DNA from: Natrinema soli
GTDB taxonomy: Archaea; Halobacteriota; Halobacteria; Halobacteriales; Natrialbaceae
Direction: 5' to 3'
Assembly (NCBI RefSeq): GCF_028618695.1
Contig: NZ_JAQIVI010000184.1
Coordinates: forward strand, 1 to 14,226
DNA length: 14,226 nt
The position numbers were made by a program, and so were the translations under genes. This document shows, piece by piece, positions 5,554 through 14,072 of the stretch. Position 1 is the first letter of the stretch; every line of letters starts with the position of its first letter. The notes beneath the pieces are model-generated. The model did no database searches and had not been told where the DNA came from. It worked only from the letters and a program-made list of their open reading frames with translations.

Positions 5554-6257
5554 GTAGCGAACAACCACGCCAACAAATCTACGACAGCACCGCTCCGTCG
5601 TCGGACACCCGCGACTCGCGGATCGGTGAGGGTGCCGACGACCGCTTCAACTCCAAGCTTCGCGAGGCCTTCGGGTCGACCCCGTTCATCCTCACGAAGT
5701 TCGACAAGTTCATGAACTGGGTGCGGGGCAACTCGATGTTCATGCTCCAGTTCGGAATCGCGTGCTGCAGCATCGAGATGATGCACACGTACGCGATCAA
5801 ACACGATCTCGACCGCTTCGGGGCCGGGGTCCCGCGTGCCTCGCCCCGACAGGCCGACGTGATGATCGTTCCGGGGACGATCGTCTCGAAGTTCGGCCCC
5901 CGGATGAAGCGGGTCTACGATCAGATGCCCGAACCCAAGTTCGTGGTCGGCATGGGCTCGTGTACCATCTCCGGCGGCCCCTTCCAGGAGGGCTACAACG
6001 TCGTCAAGGGTGCCGAGGAGATCATCCCCATCGACATCCACGTCCCCGGCTGCCCGCCCCGGCCGGAGGCGCTCGTCTACGGTATCGCCAAACTGCAAGA
6101 GCGGATCCGCAACGGCGAGTCGACTCCGGTCGTCGTCAAGCCCTACGAACTCGAGGAGTTCGGCGACCTGCCGCAGGACGAACTCGTCCAGAAGCTCGCC
6201 GACGACATCGACGAGGAGGACCTCGTCATGCGATACAACTGGGCTGATTCGCCATGA
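5550..6257 (+). CDS. nuoB: Complex I-type dehydrogenase subunit B (cluster N2)
   Basis: NuoB carries the terminal [4Fe-4S] cluster N2, which hands electrons to quinone. The four ligands are visible: Cys72-Cys73 (GIACCSIEMMH), Cys138 (GMGSCTISGG) and Cys168 (VPGCPPRPEA). At 235 residues it has a long, polar N-terminal extension (about 1-45) and an acidic C-terminal tail compared with the bacterial core. ATGA overlaps at both ends imply translational coupling with nuoA and nuoCD. It sits in the connecting module on the cytoplasmic side of the membrane. Confidence 0.96.
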   Translation: MSSEQPRQQIYDSTAPSSDTRDSRIGEGADDRFNSKLREAFGSTPFILTKFDKFMNWVRGNSMFMLQFGIACCSIEMMHTYAIKHDLDRFGAGVPRASPRQADVMIVPGTIVSKFGPRMKRVYDQMPEPKFVVGMGSCTISGGPFQEGYNVVKGAEEIIPIDIHVPGCPPRPEALVYGIAKLQERIRNGESTPVVVKPYELEEFGDLPQDELVQKLADDIDEEDLVMRYNWADSP

Positions 6258-7915
6258 GCACGGGACTCGAGCGAGGACAGCAGCCGCCGGTCGAGGTGTC
6301 GGAAGACGACCTCGCGGCGCTGATCGGTGATCGCGCGCTCGCACGCGACGATCACCTGAACGCGCCGGGGTTCGTCATCCGGCCGGACGACGTCCAGAAC
6401 GTCCTGAGCGACCTGCGGGACGAGGCCGGATTCGATCACCTCTCCTGTCTCACCGCCCAGGAGTACGCCGATCGCTACGAGTCGATCTACCACCTCAAGA
6501 AGTACGCCGATCCGACCCAGGAGGTCTCGATCGTCGTCCCGACGACCACCGATAACCCGGTCAGCCAGACCGCCGAGCCGGTCTTCCGGACGGCCGACTG
6601 GCACGAGCGGGAAGCCTTCGACCTCGTCGGTATCGACTACGAGGGCCACCCCGATCCGCGTCGGATCCTCCTGCCCGAAACCTGGCAGGGCCATCCGCTC
6701 TCGCGGGGCTACGATCAGGAGAAGCCCCAGCTCGTGACGCTGACGGAACACGCCAACCCGGTCCAGCCGGACCACCACGACGACGAGTCGGACACGATGT
6801 TCCTCAACATCGGTCCGCACCACCCGGCGACCCACGGCGTGCTCCACATCGAGACGGTGCTGGACGGCGAGACGGTCGTCGACGTCGACCCCGATATCGG
6901 CTATCTGCACCGCTGCGAGGAGCAGATGTGCCAGCAGGGGACCTATCGTCACCAGATCATGCCCTATCCGGACCGCTGGGACTACGTCTCGGCGGGCCTG
7001 CTCAACGAGTGGGCCTACGCGCGCACGGCCGAGGACCTCGCGGATATCGAGGTCCCCGAGTACGCCCAGGTCATCCGGACGATGAGCGCCGAGATGTGCC
7101 GAATCGCTGCACACATGCTCGCGCTGGCCACGTTCGCGCTCGACGTCTACGGCGACTTCACCGCCATCTTCCAGTACGGCATGCGCGACCGCGAGGTCAT
7201 TCAGGACATCCTCGAGGACCTGACCGGCCAGCGGCTCATGTTCAACTACTTCCGGCTGGGCGGGGTCGCCTGGGACCTCCCGGAACCCCGCGAGGAGTTC
7301 ATCGAGAAGACGCGGGACTTCCTCGACGGGCTCCCCGCGAAGGTCGACGAGTACAACGACCTGCTGACCGGCAACGAAATCTTCCAGATCCGGTGTCACG
7401 ACACCGGGATTCTCGAGCCCGAGGTCGCCAAACAGTACGGCTGTACCGGGCCCGTCGCCCGGGGCTCGGGCATCGATTACGACCTCCGTCGCGACGACCC
7501 CTACGGCTACTACGAGAACCTCGAGTGGGATGTCGTCACCGAGGACGGCTGCGACAACTTCAGCCGCGTTCTGGTGCGCATGCAGGAGGTCGAGGAGTCC
7601 GCGAAGATCATCGAGCAGTGTCTCGACCTGCTCGCGGACTGGCCCGAAGACGAGCGGACGGTCCAGAGCAACGTCCCGCGGACGCTGAAACCCGACCCGG
7701 ACACGGAGATTTACCGCGCCGTCGAGGGGGCGAAGGGCGAACTCGGCATTTACATCCGCTCGGACGGGACGGACAAGCCGGGTCGGTTCAAGATCCGGAG
7801 TCCGTGCTTCCACAACCTCTCGGCGCTGCCCGAGATGTCCGAAGGGGAGTACGTGCCCGATCTGATCGCGTCGCTGGGCAGCCTCGATATCGTGCTCGGG
7901 GAGGTGGACCGCTAG
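6254..7915 (+). CDS. nuoCD: Fused complex I-type subunits C and D
   Basis: One 553-residue chain joins NuoC (about 15-165) to NuoD (about 180-553). The NuoC part contains EVSIVVPTTTDNPVSQTAEP (90-109) and the diagnostic ADWHEREAFDLVGIDYEGHP (114-133), followed by the RRILLPE element. The linker (about 166-181) is rich in His and Asp. The NuoD part has NIGPHHPATHGVLH (185-198), the loop carrying the quinone-site histidine, DIGYLHRCEEQ (214-224), PYPDRWDY (237-244) with the likely quinone Tyr, and later conserved segments (GPVARGSG; the C-terminal SLDIVLGEVDR). It descends from hydrogenase large subunits but lacks their NiFe cysteine pairs. Fusion of C and D also occurs in enterobacteria and is usual in haloarchaea. 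The start overlaps nuoB (ATGA); nuoH begins one base after the stop. Confidence 0.95.
   Translation: MSTGLERGQQPPVEVSEDDLAALIGDRALARDDHLNAPGFVIRPDDVQNVLSDLRDEAGFDHLSCLTAQEYADRYESIYHLKKYADPTQEVSIVVPTTTDNPVSQTAEPVFRTADWHEREAFDLVGIDYEGHPDPRRILLPETWQGHPLSRGYDQEKPQLVTLTEHANPVQPDHHDDESDTMFLNIGPHHPATHGVLHIETVLDGETVVDVDPDIGYLHRCEEQMCQQGTYRHQIMPYPDRWDYVSAGLLNEWAYARTAEDLADIEVPEYAQVIRTMSAEMCRIAAHMLALATFALDVYGDFTAIFQYGMRDREVIQDILEDLTGQRLMFNYFRLGGVAWDLPEPREEFIEKTRDFLDGLPAKVDEYNDLLTGNEIFQIRCHDTGILEPEVAKQYGCTGPVARGSGIDYDLRRDDPYGYYENLEWDVVTEDGCDNFSRVLVRMQEVEESAKIIEQCLDLLADWPEDERTVQSNVPRTLKPDPDTEIYRAVEGAKGELGIYIRSDGTDKPGRFKIRSPCFHNLSALPEMSEGEYVPDLIASLGSLDIVLGEVDR
7900..7907 (+). promoter_or_regulatory. Shine-Dalgarno site of nuoH
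   Basis: GGAGGTGG ends 9 nt before the nuoH ATG and lies within the last codons of nuoCD. It supports the chosen nuoH start and translation from an internal site on the polycistronic mRNA. Confidence 0.6.
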
Positions 7916-7916
7916 T

Positions 7917-8999
7917 ATGTTCGGTGCGGTCGCTGCGTATCCGCTGCAGGACACGGTCTTGCTCCCGGAGCGGATCGGCGAGTTAACGGGCCTCAACGGG
8001 TTCGGTCTCGGCGGCGAACTGCTCGCGACCTTTCTCGCGGCGTTCATCATCGGGAACCTGATGCTCGCGATGACCGGCGTCGCGGGGCCGTGGGCCAAAC
8101 GGAAGATCACCGCCGCGTTCACGGACCGAATCGCGGTCAATCGGCTCGGACCGGCCGGGATCTTCATCATCGTCGCCGACGCCGTTCGGCTCCTGTCGAA
8201 GGAACTGGTCGTTCCGGAGAACGCGGATCGACCGGCCTACGACCTCGCGCCGATCGTCGTCGCGGCGTCGGCGCTGCTGGGCTTCGCCGTCATTCCGATG
8301 GGAAGCGGGATCCACCTCGCCGACCCCGAAGTCGGACTGGCGTACGTCTTCGCGGTCTCGGGGATCGCGAGCCTCGGACTGGTGATGGCCGGCTACGCGT
8401 CGGCGAACAAGTACTCCCTGATTGGGGGGCTTCGCGCGGTGGCACAGAACATCGCCTACGAGATCCCGCTGGTTGTCACCGGGATGTCCGTCGTGATCTT
8501 CGCCGGCACGCTGCAGATGGGCGAGATCGTCGCGGCCCAACACGAGACGCTGATAGAGATCGCCGGGATCTCGATTCCGTCGTGGTACGCGCTGGTCAAT
8601 CCCTTCGCGTTCGTTCTGTTCCTCGTCGCGAACTTCGCGGAAGTCGGCCGTAATCCCTTCGACACGCCGGAGGCACCGACCGAGATCGTCGCCGGCTACC
8701 AGACCGAGTACTCCTCGGTCTACTTCGTGTTAATCTACCTCGGGGAGTTCCTCCACATCTTCCTCGGCGGCGCGATTATCGCGACGATCTTCCTCGGCGG
8801 ACCCGCCGGGCCGATACTCCCAGGCATCGTCTGGTTCCTCATCAAGATCTGGGCGGTGTTCTTCGCGACGCAGTGGCTGCGTTCGGCGGTGCCACGCGTC
8901 CGGATCGACCAACTGATCGAGATCGGCTGGAAGGGCCTGCTGGTCCTTTCGTTCGCCAATCTCGTCCTGACCGCGGTAATCGTGGGGCTGCTAGCATGA
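7917..8999 (+). CDS. nuoH: Complex I-type dehydrogenase subunit H (membrane anchor, quinone chamber)
   Basis: This 360-residue polytopic protein, with about eight helices, forms the quinone channel and links the peripheral arm to the pumping arm. Seen: KRKITAAFTDRIAVNRLGPA (61-80), the counterpart of bacterial RxGPNRxGPxG but with Ala-Val replacing the first Gly-Pro; GYASANKYSLIGGLRAVAQ (159-177) followed by IAYEIPL; and AEVGRNPFDTPEAPTEIVAG (241-260), which continues into YQTEYSS, the strongest family signature. The stop overlaps the nuoI ATG (ATGA), and a good Shine-Dalgarno site precedes the start. Confidence 0.95.
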   Translation: MFGAVAAYPLQDTVLLPERIGELTGLNGFGLGGELLATFLAAFIIGNLMLAMTGVAGPWAKRKITAAFTDRIAVNRLGPAGIFIIVADAVRLLSKELVVPENADRPAYDLAPIVVAASALLGFAVIPMGSGIHLADPEVGLAYVFAVSGIASLGLVMAGYASANKYSLIGGLRAVAQNIAYEIPLVVTGMSVVIFAGTLQMGEIVAAQHETLIEIAGISIPSWYALVNPFAFVLFLVANFAEVGRNPFDTPEAPTEIVAGYQTEYSSVYFVLIYLGEFLHIFLGGAIIATIFLGGPAGPILPGIVWFLIKIWAVFFATQWLRSAVPRVRIDQLIEIGWKGLLVLSFANLVLTAVIVGLLA

Positions 9000-9457
9000 T
9001 CGGAATACTCAAATCGATGGCAACGACGATGAAGCACGCACTGGACGGCTCCACCTTCACGGTGGAGTACCCGGAGACCGCACCCGACGTTTCGCCCCGG
9101 TTTCGGGGCGTTCACAAGTTCAGTCAGGAGCGGTGTATCTGGTGTCGGCAGTGCGAGAACGTCTGTCCGAACGATACGATCCAGATCGTGATGGACGACC
9201 AGCGAAACGGCGAACAGTACAACCTCCACATCGGACAGTGTATCTACTGCCGACTCTGCGAGGAGGTCTGTCCCGTCGACGCCATCCTGCTGACGGAGAA
9301 CTTCGAGTTCACCGCGGACACGAAACACGACTTCGTCTACAACAAAGAGCAGTTGAAGGCGGTACCGTGGTACAAGGACATCGACCCGCTCGCCGCCCGC
9401 GAACCCGACCGGGGCGCGTGGGTCGGCGAGGGTGAGGGGGAGGTCGACTACCAGTAA
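8996..9457 (+). CDS. nuoI: Complex I-type dehydrogenase subunit I (two [4Fe-4S] clusters)
   Basis: This 153-residue ferredoxin-like subunit carries two cluster motifs: Cys47-50-53-57 (CIWCRQCENVCP) and Cys82-85-88-92 (CIYCRLCEEVCP). These correspond to clusters N6a and N6b, which pass electrons towards NuoB. The N-terminus (MIGILKSMATTMKHAL) is the amphipathic segment that contacts NuoH. An in-frame ATG at 9017 is possible but would drop that segment. The open frame extends further upstream into nuoH, but the ATGA overlap at 8996 is the natural start. The tail is strongly acidic. A small hairpin (9465-9483) follows in the 39-bp gap to nuoJ1. Confidence 0.95.
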   Translation: MIGILKSMATTMKHALDGSTFTVEYPETAPDVSPRFRGVHKFSQERCIWCRQCENVCPNDTIQIVMDDQRNGEQYNLHIGQCIYCRLCEEVCPVDAILLTENFEFTADTKHDFVYNKEQLKAVPWYKDIDPLAAREPDRGAWVGEGEGEVDYQ

Positions 9458-9464
9458 CGGGTCC

Positions 9465-9483
9465 GCCCGTCCCGTAAACGGGC
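9465..9483 (+). other. Small inverted repeat in the nuoI-nuoJ1 gap
   Basis: GCCCGT (9465-9470) and ACGGGC (9478-9483) can form a 6-bp stem with a 7-nt loop in the largest gap of the operon (39 bp). There is no T-run after it, so a processing or stability element is more plausible than a terminator. Confidence 0.35.
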
Positions 9484-9496
9484 ACTATCAACAACC

Positions 9497-9769
9497 ATGA
9501 ACTACGAGCTGATCGCGTTCGCGCTGTTCGCCATCGTGACGCTGGCCAGCGCGGTGGGTGTCGTGCTCATGCAGGACCCGTGGCATTCGGCGCTCCTGCT
9601 TGGCGTAGCGTTGCTCAGCGTGGCGGTCCACTACGTGATGCTGGCGGCCGAATTCGTCGCCATGATGCAGGTCCTCGTCTACGTGGGCGGGGTCCTCGTC
9701 CTCATCACGTTCGCCGTCATGCTGACCGAGCGCGACGACGCCGACGCAGACGAGGTGGTACAGGCATGA
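9497..9769 (+). CDS. nuoJ1: Complex I-type dehydrogenase subunit J, N-terminal half
   Basis: This 90-residue protein with three predicted helices (about 4-24, 31-50, 55-76) equals the first part of bacterial NuoJ. It contains AAEFVAMMQVLVYVGGVLVL (50-69): Glu52, then the Tyr62/Gly64-Gly65 helix-break region known in NuoJ/ND6 to take part in coupling. It ends in a short acidic tail where bacterial NuoJ would continue. The stop overlaps the next ATG (ATGA), and the rest of NuoJ is encoded by the following gene. This split is typical of haloarchaea rather than a sequencing frameshift, since both halves have proper ends. Confidence 0.9.
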   Translation: MNYELIAFALFAIVTLASAVGVVLMQDPWHSALLLGVALLSVAVHYVMLAAEFVAMMQVLVYVGGVLVLITFAVMLTERDDADADEVVQA

Positions 9770-10197
9770 CGACCGGTCCGAAACTTCGACTCGGCAAGAC
9801 GCTGGTCCCGGGGCTGCTCGCCGTCGGGCTGTTCGGCGTGATGGCGCTCATCACACTGAACACGGCCTTCGAGCCGATGACCCAAGCCGCAGGGGCCGGC
9901 TTCCCCGACGACGTCTCGATCACGGCCGAACTCGGCTACGCGCTGTTCGGCTTCGACTCGCTGCAGGAAATCGGTGGCACCGAGCCGTTCCTCGCCGCCG
10001 TCTTGCTCGTGGCGATCGCACTCGACGCAGCGCTCGACGCCTCGCTCGTCCTCGCGAAACGCGAAGAGGAGGGCGAACCCGTCGCCGCGCTCTCGAGCAC
10101 CGGCGAGGCCTCGAGCAGCGAGACGGGTCCAGAGCCGGCCGTCGCCGATGGCGGGGCTGACGGTGGGACGGCCGAGACGGGAGGTAGAAATCGATGA
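9766..10197 (+). CDS. nuoJ2: Complex I-type dehydrogenase subunit J, C-terminal half
   Basis: This 143-residue protein has a helix at about 12-31, an extracytoplasmic loop with ITAELGYALFGFDSL, and a second helix at about 86-105 (EPFLAAVLLVAIALDAALDA). That order matches the C-terminal half of NuoJ (E-x-G-x-x-L-F then L-x-x-V-A). A low-complexity acidic, Ser/Gly-rich tail (about 107-143) is added. GAGGTGG at 9752-9758, inside nuoJ1, is its Shine-Dalgarno site; its own stop overlaps the nuoK start. Sequence similarity of this half is weak, so the name depends partly on position. Confidence 0.86.
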   Translation: MTTGPKLRLGKTLVPGLLAVGLFGVMALITLNTAFEPMTQAAGAGFPDDVSITAELGYALFGFDSLQEIGGTEPFLAAVLLVAIALDAALDASLVLAKREEEGEPVAALSSTGEASSSETGPEPAVADGGADGGTAETGGRNR

Positions 10198-10499
10198 CCG
10201 TCGACGTGCAGTACTACGTGCTGCTGTCGATGGCAGTGTTCTGTATCGGTCTTTTCGGGGTGCTGACGCGTCGCAACGCACTGTTATTCCTGATGTCCGT
10301 CGAACTCATGCTGAACGCGGCGAATATCAATTTGATCGCGTTCGCGTTCTATCACGGCAACCTCACGGGGCAGTTGTTCGCGCTCTTTACGATGGCGCTC
10401 GCTGCCGCCGAGGTGGCCGTCGGACTGGGAATCATTCTAGTGCTGTACCGCAACTTCCGTGACGTCGACGTCACGGTTCCGACGACCATGAGGTGGTAA
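10194..10499 (+). CDS. nuoK: Complex I-type dehydrogenase subunit K
   Basis: This 101-residue, three-helix protein is related to the MrpC/MnhC antiporter subunit. It carries both membrane glutamates of the proton pathway: Glu37 in SVELMLNAANINL and Glu73 in AAAEVAVGLGIIL, at the E. coli Glu36/Glu72 positions. The length equals the bacterial subunit. GGGAGGT (10179-10185) is a Shine-Dalgarno site 8 nt before the ATG, in the end of nuoJ2, and the start overlaps the nuoJ2 stop (ATGA). Confidence 0.95.
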   Translation: MTVDVQYYVLLSMAVFCIGLFGVLTRRNALLFLMSVELMLNAANINLIAFAFYHGNLTGQLFALFTMALAAAEVAVGLGIILVLYRNFRDVDVTVPTTMRW

Positions 10500-10500
10500 G

Positions 10501-12549
10501 ATGGCCGCAATAGCAACAGATCCGTTCGGATTCGCACCGGCGATCGCAGTGTTCCCGCTCGTGGCCTTCGTGGTCACGCTCGTTTTCGGGAAGTACATGC
10601 CGAAGAAGGGCGCGTTCGCGGGCATCATCGCGACGGCGGGCTCGCTCGTCGTTTCGCTCGTCATGTTTGCAGCCGTCGCGGGCGGCGACGTTCACCAGAC
10701 GACGCTCTACGAGTGGACGGCCGGCGCGGCCGCGAGCGAAACCGGAGCCGAGGGAATCGCCTTCTCCTTCGGCGTCCTGATCGATCCGCTCTCGGCGCTC
10801 ATGCTGGTGATCGTCTCTCTCGTCGCGCTGCTCGTCCACGTCTTCAGTCTCGGGTATATGAACGCCGAAGGGGAGACCGGGCTCCGGCGGTACTACGCCG
10901 AACTCGGCCTCTTTACCTTCAGCATGCTCGCGTTCGTCTTCGCGGACAACCTGCTGATGGCGTTCATGTTCTTCGAGCTCGTCGGGCTCTGCTCGTACCT
11001 GCTGATCGGGTTCTGGTTCCGTACGGAATCGGCCCCCTCGGCCGCGAAGAAGGCGTTCCTGGTCACTCGTTTCGGTGACTACTTCTTCCTGGTCGGGGTC
11101 GTCGCCATCGCCGCGACGTTCGGCACGGTCGAGTTCGCCGGCGAGGAGTCGTTCGTCACCGCCGCCGAGACGGCGATCGACGACGGCGCGACCCTCTTCG
11201 GCTTCGACGCCGAGACCTGGGTGACGATCACCGGGCTGCTCGTGCTCGGCGGGGTGCTGGGCAAGTCCGCGCAGTTCCCCTTCCACACCTGGCTGCCCGA
11301 CGCCATGGAGGGCCCGACGACCGTCTCCGCGCTCATTCACGCGGCGACGATGGTCGCGGCCGGCGTCTACCTGGTCGCTCGCATGTTCGGCTACTACGCG
11401 CTGTCCCCGACCGCGCTGGCGATCATCGCCTTCGTCGGCGGCTTCACCGCGCTCTTTGCCGCGACGATGGCTGTCGTCAAAGACGACATCAAGCAGGTGC
11501 TGGCGTACTCGACGATCAGCCAGTACGGCTATATGATGCTCGGACTGGGCGTCGGCGGCTACGTCGCCGGGGTCTTCCACCTCATGAACCACGCCTTCTT
11601 CAAGGCGCTCCTGTTCCTCGGTGCCGGTGCCGTCATCATCCTCATGCACCACGAGCAGGACATGTGGGAGATGGGCGGGCTGAAGGACAAAGCGCCCGTC
11701 GTCTATTACACGTTCCTCGCGGGCGCGCTCGCGCTCGCGGGAATCGTCCCCTTCTCCGGCTTCTGGTCGAAAGACGAGGTGCTGTTCGACGCGCTGGCCG
11801 TCGGGCTGGGAGAGCCGGTCATCCTCGCGGCCTACGCGATGGGACTGCTCGCCGTCTTCTTCACCGGCTTCTACACCTTCCGGATGGTCTTCCTGACCTT
11901 CCACGGCGAGCCCCGCTCCGACACGGCCGAAGAGCCTCACGCGGTCGGCTGGGCCGTCAAGGTCCCGCTGCTCGCGCTCGGGACGCTCGCGGCCGTCGCC
12001 GGCTTCGCGAACCTCGCGCCCGTCGCGGAACTGCTCCACTGGGACATCACCTATCTCGAGTTCTGGCTCGACGGCGAGTACGGCTACGTCGATGGACTGA
12101 CCTATCACGCCTACCACGAGACGGTGGCCTTCGAGGAGAGCTTCATCGGGTCGGAGACCACCACCATGCTGCTGAGCGCCGGACTGTCGCTCGGGCTCGC
12201 GCTGGCGGGCGCGTTCACGGCACACACGCTGTACAACGTCCCCGAACCGTCGCGTCACACGCAAACGCTCGGCGGCGCGTACCGCGTCCTCAAGAGCAAC
12301 TACTACCAGGACGAGTACCAGGTCTGGCTCGCCGAAGGCTTCACGCTCCCGCTGGCTCGAGCGGCCGACCGATTCGACCAGACCGTCATCGACGGGGTCG
12401 TCAACGGAACCTCGACGATCAGTCTGTTCGGCAGCGATCGAATGAAACGGCTCCAGACGGGTATCGTGACTAACTACGCGGCGCTGTTGGTGGGCGGGTT
12501 CATCGGCTTACTACTCGTCCTCGGCTATCTCGGAGGGTGGTTCGCATGA
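10501..12549 (+). CDS. nuoL: Complex I-type dehydrogenase subunit L (antiporter-like pump)
   Basis: This 682-residue polytopic membrane protein is the distal proton-pumping subunit. Charged residues of the channel are in place: Glu159 (FFELVGLCSYLLIG), Lys255 (GKSAQFPFHTWLPDAMEGPT), Lys331 (DDIKQVLAYSTISQYGYM), Lys368 (HAFFKALLFLGAG) and Lys424 (FSGFWSKDEVL). The C-terminal part (about 540-682) corresponds to the long lateral-helix region plus the last transmembrane helix. It is somewhat longer than E. coli NuoL (about 613), with an acidic loop near 520-540. GAGGTGG (10490-10496) at the nuoK end is its Shine-Dalgarno site. The stop overlaps the nuoM ATG. Confidence 0.96.
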   Translation: MAAIATDPFGFAPAIAVFPLVAFVVTLVFGKYMPKKGAFAGIIATAGSLVVSLVMFAAVAGGDVHQTTLYEWTAGAAASETGAEGIAFSFGVLIDPLSALMLVIVSLVALLVHVFSLGYMNAEGETGLRRYYAELGLFTFSMLAFVFADNLLMAFMFFELVGLCSYLLIGFWFRTESAPSAAKKAFLVTRFGDYFFLVGVVAIAATFGTVEFAGEESFVTAAETAIDDGATLFGFDAETWVTITGLLVLGGVLGKSAQFPFHTWLPDAMEGPTTVSALIHAATMVAAGVYLVARMFGYYALSPTALAIIAFVGGFTALFAATMAVVKDDIKQVLAYSTISQYGYMMLGLGVGGYVAGVFHLMNHAFFKALLFLGAGAVIILMHHEQDMWEMGGLKDKAPVVYYTFLAGALALAGIVPFSGFWSKDEVLFDALAVGLGEPVILAAYAMGLLAVFFTGFYTFRMVFLTFHGEPRSDTAEEPHAVGWAVKVPLLALGTLAAVAGFANLAPVAELLHWDITYLEFWLDGEYGYVDGLTYHAYHETVAFEESFIGSETTTMLLSAGLSLGLALAGAFTAHTLYNVPEPSRHTQTLGGAYRVLKSNYYQDEYQVWLAEGFTLPLARAADRFDQTVIDGVVNGTSTISLFGSDRMKRLQTGIVTNYAALLVGGFIGLLLVLGYLGGWFA

Positions 12550-14072
12550 TGATCGAAGCACTGATCGCAGTCGCACTGATCGGCGCGCTGGTGACGTTCG
12601 TCGCGCCGAATCGCATCGCCGGCAAACTCGCGTTCGCCATCAGCCTCGTGCCGGCGGCCCTGTCCCTGTGGCTGTTTGCCGCCTTCGACGGCAGCGGGAA
12701 CGCCCTGCTCGACGGCGAACTGGCGTTCGAATCGCGAGCGGCGTGGCTCGAGATCGGCGGGCGGTCGATCTCGTGGTTCGTCGGCGTCGACGGGATCAGC
12801 ATGCCGCTGGTCGTCCTGACGACGATCCTCTGTACGCTGGCGATCGTGAGTTCGTGGACGCCGATCGACGAGCGCGAGTCCCAGTTCTACGGGCTCGTTC
12901 TCTTCATCGAGGCGATGCTGCTCGGCGTCTTTACGGCGCTCGACTTCTTCCTCTGGTTCGTCTTCTGGGAGGCGGTCCTGATCCCGATGTACCTGCTGAT
13001 CGGGATCTGGGGCGGCCCGCGCCGGAAGTACGCCGCGATCAAGTTCTTCGTCTACACGAACGTGGCGTCGCTGGTGATGTTCGGCGCCTTCATCGCGCTC
13101 GTCTTCGGGCTCGGTGACTCGGTCACCTCCTTCGCGCTGCCCGAGATCGCGACGGCGATGCTCGAGGGCGGCCCCGAGGGGCTCTTCGGTCTCGGCGGGA
13201 CGGCGCTCGCCTCGGTCGTCTTCGTCGCGATGTTCCTCGGCTTCGCGGTGAAGGTGCCGATCGTCCCGTTCCACACGTGGCTGCCCGACGCCCACGTGGA
13301 GGCGCCGACGCCGGCCTCGATCCTGCTGGCCGGCGTGCTGCTGAAGATGGGGACCTACGCCCTGCTCCGATTCAACTTCACGATGTTCCCGGAGCAGGTC
13401 GAGGCCTATGCGGTGCCGATCGCGGCGATCGCCGTCATCAGCGTCATCTACGGCGCGATGTTGGCCCTCGCCCAGACCGACCTCAAACGGATCGTCGCCT
13501 ACTCCTCCGTCTCGTCGATGGGGTACGTCATCCTCGGACTGGTCGCGTACACCCAGTTCGGGGTCGGCGGCGCGACGTTCCAGATGGTCTCCCACGGCCT
13601 GATCTCCGGGCTGATGTTCATGGCCGTCGGCGTCATCTACAACGCGACCCACACCCGGATGGTCACCGACATGTCCGGGATGGCGGATCGGATGCCGATC
13701 GCGGTCGGGATCCTCATCGCCGGCGCCTTCGGCTACATGGGGCTGCCGCTGATGAGCGGCTTCGCCGCGGAGTACTTCATCTTCTTCGGTGCCTTCGGCT
13801 CCGAACTGCTCGAGTACGCGCCGCTGTTCACGTCGCTCGCGATGTTCGGCATCGTCCTCGTCGCGGGCTACCTGCTCTTCGCCCTCCAGCGGACGGTGTT
13901 CGGCCCGTATCGACTCGAGACCGACTACGAGGTCGGCCGCGCACCCGTCCACGACGTCGCCTCGATGGTCGTGTTGCTGGGGCTCATCATCGCCCTTGGC
14001 GTGGCTCCCGACCTGATCTTCGACATGATAACCGACGCAATCGATCCGATCGTCCAGGGAGGTGATCTCTGA
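12546..14072 (+). CDS. nuoM: Complex I-type dehydrogenase subunit M (antiporter-like pump)
   Basis: This 508-residue polytopic subunit is the same size as E. coli NuoM. Seen: Glu142 (FVFWEAVLIPMYLLIGIWGG), Lys236 in AVKVPIVPFHTWLPDAHVEA, Lys267 (GVLLKMGTYALLRF), the ALAQTDLKRIVAYSSVSSMG segment (307-326), and Glu409 (SGFAAEYFIFFGAF) in place of the E. coli terminal-channel Glu407. The ATG at 12546 overlaps the nuoL stop (ATGA) and follows GGAGGGTGG (12532-12540). A GTG at 12537 or the next ATG at 12549 are possible but less fitting. The stop overlaps the nuoN start (TGATG). Confidence 0.96.
   Translation: MMIEALIAVALIGALVTFVAPNRIAGKLAFAISLVPAALSLWLFAAFDGSGNALLDGELAFESRAAWLEIGGRSISWFVGVDGISMPLVVLTTILCTLAIVSSWTPIDERESQFYGLVLFIEAMLLGVFTALDFFLWFVFWEAVLIPMYLLIGIWGGPRRKYAAIKFFVYTNVASLVMFGAFIALVFGLGDSVTSFALPEIATAMLEGGPEGLFGLGGTALASVVFVAMFLGFAVKVPIVPFHTWLPDAHVEAPTPASILLAGVLLKMGTYALLRFNFTMFPEQVEAYAVPIAAIAVISVIYGAMLALAQTDLKRIVAYSSVSSMGYVILGLVAYTQFGVGGATFQMVSHGLISGLMFMAVGVIYNATHTRMVTDMSGMADRMPIAVGILIAGAFGYMGLPLMSGFAAEYFIFFGAFGSELLEYAPLFTSLAMFGIVLVAGYLLFALQRTVFGPYRLETDYEVGRAPVHDVASMVVLLGLIIALGVAPDLIFDMITDAIDPIVQGGDL
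14058..14067 (+). promoter_or_regulatory. Full-length Shine-Dalgarno site of nuoN
   Basis: GGAGGTGATC is a 10-base perfect complement of the archaeal/bacterial 16S rRNA 3' end (GAUCACCUCC), ending 4 nt before the nuoN ATG. It encodes the last residues of NuoM. It is the strongest such site in the window. Confidence 0.75.

Noticed and set aside
6143..8170. Very long open frame (675 codons) on the minus strand opposite nuoCD
   Set aside because: It mirrors the codon pattern of nuoCD in GC-rich DNA, its residues are Arg/Val/Asp-Leu rich with no recognisable domain, and nuoCD is certain.
9465..9483. Intra-operon terminator after nuoI
   Set aside because: The stem is only 6 bp with no T-run, and the next gene of the same complex starts 14 bp later.
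10471..12264. Minus-strand open frame (597 codons) opposite nuoL, and similarly 12525-14117 opposite nuoM
   Set aside because: Highly charged Arg/Glu/His-rich shadow translations typical of the strand opposite haloarchaeal membrane-protein genes; no promoter or domain.
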